Assembly (NCBI GenBank): GCA_937897245.1
Contig: CALCBO010000192.1
Coordinates: 1 to 7,882 of the forward strand
From: an uncultured Caryophanales bacterium
Lineage (GTDB): Bacteria > Bacillota_I > Bacilli_A > RF39 > UBA660
Reading direction: 5' to 3'
Length of the DNA stretch: 7,882 bases
Each line of letters starts with the position of its first letter. Position 1 is the stretch's first letter. Positions 1-5,797 of the stretch are shown here, piece after piece. A program made the translations under genes and the position numbers. Below the pieces are notes generated by a model. The model was not told where the DNA came from and made no database searches. It saw only the letters and a program-made list of their open reading frames with translations.

Positions 1-1621
1 TATATAATTCAAAATCTCTACTCTTATCAAGTAATATTACAAAATCTTTATACTCTATATCTCTGAGTATCTTTTCATCTTTATCAAATACTTGATACTT
101 ATTATTTACTTTATCTTTTATATCATTACCTATAATAAAAGCTTCTTCTTCAGAAGTACTAAGTCTTCCTAATTTATCTTTATCATAAGTATATATATCC
201 ATATTATAATTTTGATTAGTCTTACCTTCTTCAATATAAGTAGTATTACCAAATACCATTCTATGACTTACTTTATAATCTGCCCCACCTATCTTATCAT
301 CCATAAATAAATCAAATAATAAATTTACATTACCTAATACTTCTCCTCTAGATCTAAAATTCTTTAATAAATCTATCTTATGCCCCATGTCAGTATCTCT
401 ATAACTATCATATTTATTCTTAAATATATATGGATTAGCATTCCTAAATCTATAAATAGATTGTTTTATATCTCCTACCATATAAACATTATTATTAGCT
501 ATAAGTGATATAAACATCTCTTGAGTATCAGATGTATCTTGATATTCATCTACCATTATTTCATTAAATGAATATTTTAATTCATTTCTTATATCTTCAT
601 TATTTCTTACTACTTTAATAGCCATTCTACTGATATCTGTAAAATTATATACTTCTTCTTTTAATTTATACTCTTCTAATCTCTTATCTAATTCTTTTAT
701 AATATCTATTATAATAGAAACTACTTCTTTAGTACTACTAACTTCATCAATAGCTTCCTTAAAACTATTATAAGTACATAAACTCTTTATCTCTTTTGCT
801 ATATCAAAGATAGTACTCTTAATATTCTTACCTTCTTCATCACTTCCACGTGGTACTGTAATACTTTTATAATTCATTGCATCACAATAATCATCATAAC
901 TTTTAGCTTCTAATAACTTTTTAAAATTACTCTCTACTTTATAAACAAAATCTCCATCAAAGTAATCGTTTAACTCATTAATTAACTTACTTATATTATT
1001 TCTCTTTTCATTTAACATTTCTAAATATAAAGATTCTAATTCCTGATAATAATTATCATTATAAGTATTATTAATATACTCTTCTAAATATTTTTCTTTA
1101 TCTGCTTTTAATTCTATTTTTTTATAAATATTTAATATAGCTTCTTTTAATTCTTTATCATCTTTAAGACAAAAATCATGTATTAATTTCATAAAATTAT
1201 GTTTAGGTGATAAATAATTTTCATCCATTATTTCATCTAATATTTCATGTTTTTTAATATCTATTATTACTTCATCTGTAATCTTTATCTTATTAGTAAT
1301 ATTAAGTCTAGTATGATACTTCTTAACTACAGATAATGAAAATGAATCAAAGGTTGTGATATAAGCTCCATCTACTAAATCAGCTTCACTTTCTAATTCT
1401 TTTGTCTTTCTAATAGTTTTTCTAATTCTCTCTTTCATCTCAGCTGCTGCTGCATTAGTAAACGTTAATACTAATAACTCATTAACATGAACCCCACTTA
1501 ATAATTTTCTCTGAACTCTAGCAGTTAATACCGCTGTTTTACCACTTCCAGCACCAGCACTAACTATAATGTTTTCTCCTTCGTGATTTATTGCTTCTTG
1601 CTGCTCTATTGTCCATCCCAT
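1..1621 (-). CDS. addA: ATP-dependent helicase/nuclease subunit A (AddA), N-terminal part, cut by window edge
   Basis: AddA is the motor subunit of the AddAB helicase-nuclease, which unwinds and resects double-strand breaks so that RecA can load. It is a UvrD/Rep-type superfamily 1A helicase with a C-terminal RecB-like nuclease domain; that domain lies outside the window. I translated 540 residues from the minus strand without a stop. The start MGWTIEQQEAI is a Q-motif-like opening, followed by the Walker A GAGSGKT at residues 23-29. TFTNAAAAEMKERI follows (motif Ia), then the Walker B VDEYQDTS at 357-364 and VGDIKQSIYRFRNANP from 382 (motif III region). The ATG at 1621-1619 overlaps the addB stop codon (TAATG) and has a strong AGGAGGTG ribosome site at 1636-1629 inside the end of addB, so the two are translationally coupled. 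B. subtilis AddA is about 1230 aa, so roughly 44% of the gene is visible here. Family assignment is firm. Confidence 0.95.
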   Translation of the reverse strand, partial: MGWTIEQQEAINHEGENIIVSAGAGSGKTAVLTARVQRKLLSGVHVNELLVLTFTNAAAAEMKERIRKTIRKTKELESEADLVDGAYITTFDSFSLSVVKKYHTRLNITNKIKITDEVIIDIKKHEILDEIMDENYLSPKHNFMKLIHDFCLKDDKELKEAILNIYKKIELKADKEKYLEEYINNTYNDNYYQELESLYLEMLNEKRNNISKLINELNDYFDGDFVYKVESNFKKLLEAKSYDDYCDAMNYKSITVPRGSDEEGKNIKSTIFDIAKEIKSLCTYNSFKEAIDEVSSTKEVVSIIIDIIKELDKRLEEYKLKEEVYNFTDISRMAIKVVRNNEDIRNELKYSFNEIMVDEYQDTSDTQEMFISLIANNNVYMVGDIKQSIYRFRNANPYIFKNKYDSYRDTDMGHKIDLLKNFRSRGEVLGNVNLLFDLFMDDKIGGADYKVSHRMVFGNTTYIEEGKTNQNYNMDIYTYDKDKLGRLSTSEEEAFIIGNDIKDKVNNKYQVFDKDEKILRDIEYKDFVILLDKSRDFELY

Positions 1622-3921
1622 TACTCCTCACCTCCTAAAAAAGATAAATCATTAACTTTATCTAAATATACTAAATCACTATTTCTCATATAACATAAAT
1701 CTTTAAAAGAACAAAAATTACAACTTACATTACTACCATCATATACTTTAGGGTTAATCTTAAAATCCCCATCTACTATTCTTTTAGTCCTATCTTTAAT
1801 ATGTTCCTTAGTAAACTGTATTAATTCATATAAAGTATCATTATCCATTACTTTACTATATCTACTAAACTTATCATCTTTATACTTCATACTCTTAATT
1901 AATAAACTATCTTCATATGTAGTATCAAATCTTTCTAATATATTAATATCATTAGTAGAATAACCATTTAATAAATATCTCTTCTTCTTCTCATCTTCTA
2001 CTTTTAAAGACCAAGTAGGATAATTAAATAATATATTTTGATAATATATACCAGTAAATATAGGATTAGTAAAACATCTAGATAAATGTATTAAATATAA
2101 ATAAACAGGTAACTGCATATGAAGACCATACTTCATAGGTTCAATATGAGTATCAATAGTACCACTCTTATAATCAATAATAGAAAAATAAGTATCTTCC
2201 ATATTTTGATAAAACATAATCTTATCAATATACCCAATAAACTTAACTGATACTTCACTCTCAACTTCAACTTCTACTTTTTTCTCAGCATAATAATTAT
2301 CATACCCAGTTAAGTATTGTTGTTTATTCAATACTTCTATTAAATCTAATAAATCTTTCTTAATTCTAATTAATAATAATTTTTCTTTTAAAGATAATTC
2401 CCTTTTTTCTAAATATTTCTGATATTCTACTTCAAAATTAAAATTACTTCTTCTATATAAAGCTAATATTTGATGATACATACTCCCTATAAAAGATGCA
2501 AAAGTATCTTCATACTCTTCTATCTTTAATACATTCCTAATATAATATTTAAAACTACATTCATTATAAGTATTAAGAGAAGTATAAGATAATTTTAAAG
2601 GATAATCTAAATTCTCTAAATACTCATTATAATCAATCCCTAAAAATTCATTAGAATAACTTAAATAAGGTATATCATAATGAGTATTTAATACTCTTAA
2701 ATATTCATTTTCTTCTCCATATAAATGATATAAATCTAACATCTTAGCTAAACTAATCTTATTATAAAAATTAGAATGAGTATAATCTAAATACTTATCT
2801 TTAATAACATTCAATCCATACTCAGCTATTAAACTAGATGGATAAAATGCTTGAAAAGGACTATTTAATTTATAACTAATAATACAGTTATTAATTCTAT
2901 TTAATAAATATAATACAGTAAGTTTACTTCTCTTATTAATATAAGTAGTATCATACATATCTACTTCTTTTTTTACCTTATCTTCTAAATAATCAATATC
3001 TTTTTCCATTTTAGGTAGACTATCTTGATTAAATCCTAATACAAATACATATTCATCTTCTAAAAAATAACTAGTATATAAATCCTTTATTCTAACAGCA
3101 GACTTCTTTCTAACACCACTAAAAGTAGTATGTTTTAATTTATCTATTAATAACTTATTATAATTAATACTATCTTTATCTAATTCAACCATACTATTTA
3201 TAACACTTAATAATTTCTTATTAATTATACTTTTACTATTATCTTCTAAGTCTAATAATCCATTATTTATATAATCCCTAACTACTTTAGTACCATATAT
3301 TGACTTATTATAATTAATCTCTATTGGTATTTTATAATAACTAAATATTTTATCTATAGTATAGTAATAATCACTAGATACATTACATAAATATATTTTA
3401 TTTATATCTATTCCCTTATCTAATAATTCTATTATTTTTAAACATACAAAATTTACTTCTTCTTCCATACTATTAAATTCGTATATATCTTTATTAAATT
3501 CTACTTCTGGTATTTCTATCTTATTATTCAAAGCTTTCTCTTCATATTTATCTAAGTCATAATAATTCTCTACTACTATTTCTTTATTTTTAATATACTC
3601 TCTAAAATAATTATTATATAAATACAATTTATTATTAATTAATTCTTTCTTAATTTTAACTAAGTAATCTAATTTTTTATTATTATAAATCTTATTCTCA
3701 TCTATTACTTTTAAATAATCTAAATACACTCTACATACATCTATTTGTAGATTATATTTATCCATTAAATACATAATAGCTTTATCATCATAATTACCTA
3801 AGTAATTATTAATATATTCATTCTTAGTCATATATTTAACTGAATCAAAACTATTATTTAAAGATTTCTCTTCTAATAATTTCATTTTATATTCATTAGG
3901 ACATATTATTAATTTTTCCAT
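1621..3921 (-). CDS. addB: Short AddB-type helicase-nuclease subunit (PD-(D/E)XK nuclease with Fe-S cluster)
   Basis: AddB is the second subunit of AddAB; in B. subtilis its nuclease cuts one strand during end processing. The product is 766 aa. The C-terminal third carries a RecB-family nuclease: GSMYH (G479, H483), GYIDKI (D566), IIDYKSG (D583, K585) and the QLPVYLYL helix (Q603). Four cysteines match the AddB iron-sulfur staple: C455 before the nuclease, and C734, C737 and C743 in CNFCSFKDLC after it. The N-terminal half is divergent and shows no GxxGxGKT. B. subtilis AddB is about 1166 aa and has a Walker A near its N-terminus, so this is a reduced version, although streptococcal RexB also lacks the motif. 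The start ATG is preceded by AAAGGTGAT. The gene overlaps addA by one base, which supports the assignment. An AddB-like nuclease is well supported; the helicase-fold half is inferred from family and position. Confidence 0.9.
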   Translation of the reverse strand: MEKLIICPNEYKMKLLEEKSLNNSFDSVKYMTKNEYINNYLGNYDDKAIMYLMDKYNLQIDVCRVYLDYLKVIDENKIYNNKKLDYLVKIKKELINNKLYLYNNYFREYIKNKEIVVENYYDLDKYEEKALNNKIEIPEVEFNKDIYEFNSMEEEVNFVCLKIIELLDKGIDINKIYLCNVSSDYYYTIDKIFSYYKIPIEINYNKSIYGTKVVRDYINNGLLDLEDNSKSIINKKLLSVINSMVELDKDSINYNKLLIDKLKHTTFSGVRKKSAVRIKDLYTSYFLEDEYVFVLGFNQDSLPKMEKDIDYLEDKVKKEVDMYDTTYINKRSKLTVLYLLNRINNCIISYKLNSPFQAFYPSSLIAEYGLNVIKDKYLDYTHSNFYNKISLAKMLDLYHLYGEENEYLRVLNTHYDIPYLSYSNEFLGIDYNEYLENLDYPLKLSYTSLNTYNECSFKYYIRNVLKIEEYEDTFASFIGSMYHQILALYRRSNFNFEVEYQKYLEKRELSLKEKLLLIRIKKDLLDLIEVLNKQQYLTGYDNYYAEKKVEVEVESEVSVKFIGYIDKIMFYQNMEDTYFSIIDYKSGTIDTHIEPMKYGLHMQLPVYLYLIHLSRCFTNPIFTGIYYQNILFNYPTWSLKVEDEKKKRYLLNGYSTNDINILERFDTTYEDSLLIKSMKYKDDKFSRYSKVMDNDTLYELIQFTKEHIKDRTKRIVDGDFKINPKVYDGSNVSCNFCSFKDLCYMRNSDLVYLDKVNDLSFLGGEE
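1629..1636 (-). promoter_or_regulatory. Ribosome-binding site of addA inside addB
   Basis: AGGAGGTG reads on the minus strand within the last codons of addB, about 7 bases before the addA ATG. It fixes the addA start and indicates coupled translation across the TAATG overlap. Confidence 0.85.
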
Positions 3922-3926
3922 CTAAC

Positions 3927-3968
3927 ATCACCTTTAATTTATTGTATCATGAAAAGTATTTTAGTAAA
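3927..3968 (-). promoter_or_regulatory. Putative promoter and ribosome site of addB-addA
   Basis: On the minus strand, TTTACT (3968-3963) and TACAAT (3946-3941) are separated by 16 bases and resemble -35 and -10 boxes. AAAGGTGAT (3935-3927) is a good ribosome site before the addB ATG. A start about 7 bases past the -10 would give a very short leader beginning at the ribosome site, so the promoter call is tentative. The ribosome site is well supported. The insertion sequence ends only 9 bases upstream of the -35 candidate. Confidence 0.4.
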
Positions 3969-3977
3969 TACAAAAAC

Positions 3978-3998
3978 GGCTCTAGAATTTCTGGTGTG
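3978..3998 (+). repeat. Left terminal inverted repeat of the ISL3 element
   Basis: Starts GGCTCTAGAATTTCTGG and ends GTGTG. It pairs with the reverse complement of 5744-5764 with a single mismatch (C against T at position 3). The adjacent inner bases GAAGTAA match a different copy of the motif at 5704-5726, giving 22 of 23 bases identical to that inner copy. Confidence 0.9.
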
Positions 3999-4033
3999 AA
4001 GTAAATTTTATTAAATATGTTGATATATAAAAG

Positions 4034-4078
4034 AAAAACAGGTATTTTTAGCATTTATTTTTTATAACCTGTTTTTTT
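4034..4078. terminator. Bidirectional hairpin terminator at the left end of the IS
   Basis: AAAAACAGGT (4034-4043) pairs perfectly with ACCTGTTTTT (4067-4076) across a 23-base loop. T runs flank the stem on both strands, so transcripts leaving the transposase/small-ORF unit (minus strand) and transcripts entering from addB (plus strand) could both stop here. The long loop lowers certainty. Confidence 0.6.
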
Positions 4079-4121
4079 CGTATTTTTACCTACTTTTTTA
4101 CTACTTTTCAAAATGCATATT

Positions 4122-4355
4122 TTAGGAAAAAATGAAAACCTGATTTTTTTGATTTTTAAGAATTTTTGTTATCAAAAAAATTATATATATTATGTCAGTT
4201 AATTCTTCATCTATTTTAGATATCATACTTAATTTCTTTAATGAAATTGAATCAATTATCTCTTCATCCATATCTATTTCACTTTTCATTATTTTATATA
4301 AATTATGTAATCTTCTTTTACTTAATCTTAACTTGTTGATTATTTTATCTTCCAT
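4122..4355 (-). CDS. Small ORF downstream of and coupled to the transposase, function unknown
   Basis: This encodes 77 residues from the ATG at 4355-4353. The ribosome site GGAGG (4367-4363) lies 7 bases upstream inside the transposase gene, and the ATG overlaps the transposase end by 11 bases in another frame, which suggests coupled translation. A GTG at 4370 would add five residues, but it sits inside that ribosome site, so I prefer the ATG. The protein is lysine-rich at the N-terminus (LRLSKRRLHNLYK), acidic in the middle (DMDEEIID), and has one short hydrophobic helix near residues 54-66 (DIIYIIFLITKIL). It is probably helical. I recognise no family. It ends before the IS terminator, so it would be an IS-borne accessory gene. 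It could also be a chance frame in AT-rich DNA; the ribosome site and tight overlap are the main arguments that it is real. Confidence 0.45.
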   Translation of the reverse strand: MEDKIINKLRLSKRRLHNLYKIMKSEIDMDEEIIDSISLKKLSMISKIDEELTDIIYIIFLITKILKNQKNQVFIFS

Positions 4356-5358
4356 TTCTTTTTCCTCCACCTATTGCTTTATTAAATATATAAAATATTC
4401 TTTTTCTAAAGATTTGAAAGTTTTTATATCCAAATGCATTTCGTTTTATTACCTTTATTTTGTTATTTGTTCCTTCTGTAAATCCATTTGTATATCTTTC
4501 ATCAATAAATGAATTAACTATGTATTCTAGCCAATTTTCTATCGTTTTACTGACTTCACAAAACTCTTCTATTTCACTTTCCCTGCATAAATCTATAAAA
4601 TCTCTTAATTGTCTTTCAGCATCTTCATAGGTTGTATGATGTACTATGTCTAAAAATAGTTCCTTTAACTGATATCCTCTTCTTAAATCATCTGATATAT
4701 CCAATAATTCATGTATTAAATCTCCTGGTAATATTCTTACTATATGACCATTTCTATATCTTTCTTGTTCTACCCACCAATTTATTTCATTACTATATTT
4801 TCTTAATAACGATACATTCTTTTTATTTTTTAATAACTTGTATTCTTTACTTTTTTCTCCATACTCCTTTTGTAATCTAATTCTTATTTTGTCTAGTGCA
4901 CCCATTATATATCTGATATAATGAAACTTGTCTACTACGTACTTTGAATTCGGAAACATTATTTTTTGTACTAGTAGATATGGTTCGTACATATCTGATA
5001 TTATGTACTCCACTGAACGTCTATTTTCAGTAAATGAAAAATACTGAATTAGACGTTCTTTTCTTCTATTAGGTAAAATATCTATCACTCTTTTATGAAT
5101 GGGATCATTAAGTATAAATGCATATTTTCCTTCCTTAGTATCTGCTTTAAACTCATCAAACGATATTACTCTAGGTAAATTTTTTTGGTAATCAGGTATA
5201 GTCGATGTTGCATCTATTAATTCCTGTCTAACTATATATTTTGATACATGATTCTTAAAAGCTATTTTATCTATTGTCATATTATAATCTAAAAAATCTT
5301 TTCTAATTTGTATTTTTGTTTTGTTAGATATGCTTCCATTCTTAGTGTTTAGATTCAT
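4345..5358 (-). CDS. ISL3-family transposase, catalytic part (open frame of 337 aa)
   Basis: This is a DDE (RNase H-fold) transposase that would cut and join the IS ends. In-frame residues show the family signature: ISFDEFKAD with D68, a second DMYEPY segment (D122), VVDKFHYIRY with D143, and NGFTEGTNNKIKVIKR with E295 near the C-terminus, followed by GYKNFQIFRKRIFYIF. D68, D143 and E295 are the likely catalytic triad. A helix-turn-helix-like segment lies around residues 25-48. The frame stays open upstream of this ATG into the zinc-ribbon segment, so this ATG is probably internal; only a weak GGAAG precedes it. If used, it would yield a protein without the DNA-end-binding zinc ribbon. The C-terminus is complete and overlaps the following small ORF. 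The catalytic half looks intact; the disrupted 5' part is described separately. Confidence 0.85.
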   Translation of the reverse strand: MNLNTKNGSISNKTKIQIRKDFLDYNMTIDKIAFKNHVSKYIVRQELIDATSTIPDYQKNLPRVISFDEFKADTKEGKYAFILNDPIHKRVIDILPNRRKERLIQYFSFTENRRSVEYIISDMYEPYLLVQKIMFPNSKYVVDKFHYIRYIMGALDKIRIRLQKEYGEKSKEYKLLKNKKNVSLLRKYSNEINWWVEQERYRNGHIVRILPGDLIHELLDISDDLRRGYQLKELFLDIVHHTTYEDAERQLRDFIDLCRESEIEEFCEVSKTIENWLEYIVNSFIDERYTNGFTEGTNNKIKVIKRNAFGYKNFQIFRKRIFYIFNKAIGGGKRNGR

Positions 5359-5621
5359 TTCTTCCGTAAATATCTTATTACATTCATAACAATGAAATCT
5401 TCTTTTATAAATTATTAAATTAACTTTTTCGCCACAATTATCTAAATATTTACTTCTAATTGGTTTTAATTTACTATGAACACTACTAGTAAATACATTA
5501 CAATATGGACATCTTACCTTTTTTTACTTTCTAATTCAACCTAAATTATCCCTTTTACTTTGTTTATACTTATTATTGTATACTCCTTTCTATTTAATCC
5601 TAATAAGATATAATAATCCAC
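5359..5621 (-). pseudogene. Broken 5' end of the ISL3 transposase (N-terminus and zinc ribbon)
   Basis: A perfect ribosome site AAGGAGGTG precedes GTG at 5621-5619, which opens a frame beginning VDYYILLGLNRKEY, a normal ISL3 N-terminus. It is interrupted by TAG at 5543-5541 (codon 27). After VELESKK, the A7 run at 5525-5519 leaves the frame in the wrong phase, and TAA follows at 5516-5514. The downstream frame resumes as KVRCPYCNVF, then RRFHCYECNKIFTEE, giving the paired CxxC knuckles of the ISL3 zinc ribbon, and runs into the catalytic ORF. One extra A in the run would restore KKKVRCPYC. Full length would be about 425 aa, usual for ISL3. Two independent lesions suggest an inactive copy. Slippage at A7 could bypass the second lesion, but not the amber codon. 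Confidence 0.75.
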
Positions 5622-5630
5622 TATTTCACC

Positions 5631-5665
5631 TCCTTAAACCATCCTATAGGATTAATTACATTATA
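5631..5665 (-). promoter_or_regulatory. Transposase promoter (-10) with adjoining 12-bp palindrome
   Basis: A consensus TATAAT lies at 5665-5660 on the minus strand; no good -35 is visible 16-18 bases upstream. The perfect palindrome ATCCTATAGGAT (5641-5652) begins about where transcription would start and ends just before the AAGGAGGTG ribosome site. Its position would suit an operator, but that is inference. Confidence 0.45.
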
Positions 5666-5677
5666 ATTTAAAGCATG

Positions 5678-5705
5678 AAAAAAGAAAGCTATTTTTAGCT
5701 TCCTT
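5678..5705 (-). terminator. Inward-reading terminator just inside the right IS end
   Basis: On the minus strand, AAGGAAGCTA and TAGCTTTCTT form a 10-pair stem (one G-U pair) around a four-base loop, ending in six T. It lies between the IS end and the transposase promoter, so it should block outside transcripts from reaching the transposase. Such insulation is known from other insertion sequences. Confidence 0.65.
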
Positions 5706-5726
5706 ACTTCACACTAGAAATTCTAG
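5704..5726 (-). repeat. Second, internal copy of the IS end motif
   Basis: On the minus strand this reads CTAGAATTTCTAGTGTG followed by AAGTAA. It matches the left end at 3982-4004 in 22 of 23 bases, but lacks the GG that starts both outer ends. It lies in the same orientation as the outer right repeat, starting 36 bases inward, so the right end has two motif copies and the left end has one. It may be a second transposase-binding site. Confidence 0.75.
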
Positions 5727-5743
5727 CTATATGAGCTAAATCC

Positions 5744-5764
5744 CACACCAGAAATTCTAGAACC
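5744..5764 (-). repeat. Right terminal inverted repeat of the ISL3 element
   Basis: On the minus strand this begins GGTTCTAGAATTTCTGG and ends GTGTG, the inverted partner of 3978-3998 with one mismatch. The core CTAGAATTTCTAG found at the inner copy is a near-palindrome around one base. Confidence 0.9.
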
Positions 5765-5766
5765 AA

Positions 5767-5790
5767 AAGAAAGCCAATTTTGACTTTCTT
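5767..5790 (-). terminator. Terminator of the chimeric surface-protein gene
   Basis: On the minus strand, AAGAAAGTCAA and TTGGCTTTCTT pair over the full arm (one U-G pair), followed by TTTTGG. It starts 7 bases past the stop codon at 5798 and abuts the right IS end. The short T tract weakens the call. The hairpin is clearly similar to the one at 5682-5705. Confidence 0.65.
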
Positions 5791-5797
5791 ACTTATT

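Larger units (their letters stand above)
3978..5764 (-). mobile_element. ISL3-family insertion sequence, 1787 bp
   Basis: The boundaries come from terminal inverted repeats that begin with GG, as is usual in ISL3: left end 3978-3998 and right end 5744-5764 match at 20 of 21 positions. Between them lie an ISL3-type DDE transposase, a small ORF, a leftward terminator just inside the right end and a bidirectional terminator near the left end. ISL3 elements normally make 8-bp target duplications. The flanks here (ACAAAAAC on the left, AAAAGAAA on the right) do not match, so either the flanks have drifted or one side has recombined. The element is somewhat longer than typical ISL3 members (about 1.2-1.55 kb). 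It lies between the addB promoter region and the terminator of the chimeric surface-protein gene. Confidence 0.85.

Noticed and set aside
4356..4370. GTG at 4370 as start of the small IS ORF
   Set aside because: It lies within the GGAGG ribosome site that correctly spaces the ATG at 4355.
4192..4512. Plus-strand ORF of 106 aa
   Set aside because: It is antisense to the transposase end and small ORF. It is a low-complexity Ser/Ile/Leu sequence without a ribosome site and is a mirror of the coding strand.
4632..4880. Plus-strand ORF of 82 aa, hydrophobic
   Set aside because: It is antisense to the conserved transposase core. The apparent membrane character comes from the reverse complement of Lys/Asn-rich codons.
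5704..5726. Inner repeat as the true right end of the IS
   Set aside because: It lacks the terminal GG, whereas the copy at 5744-5764 has GG and matches the left end from its first base.
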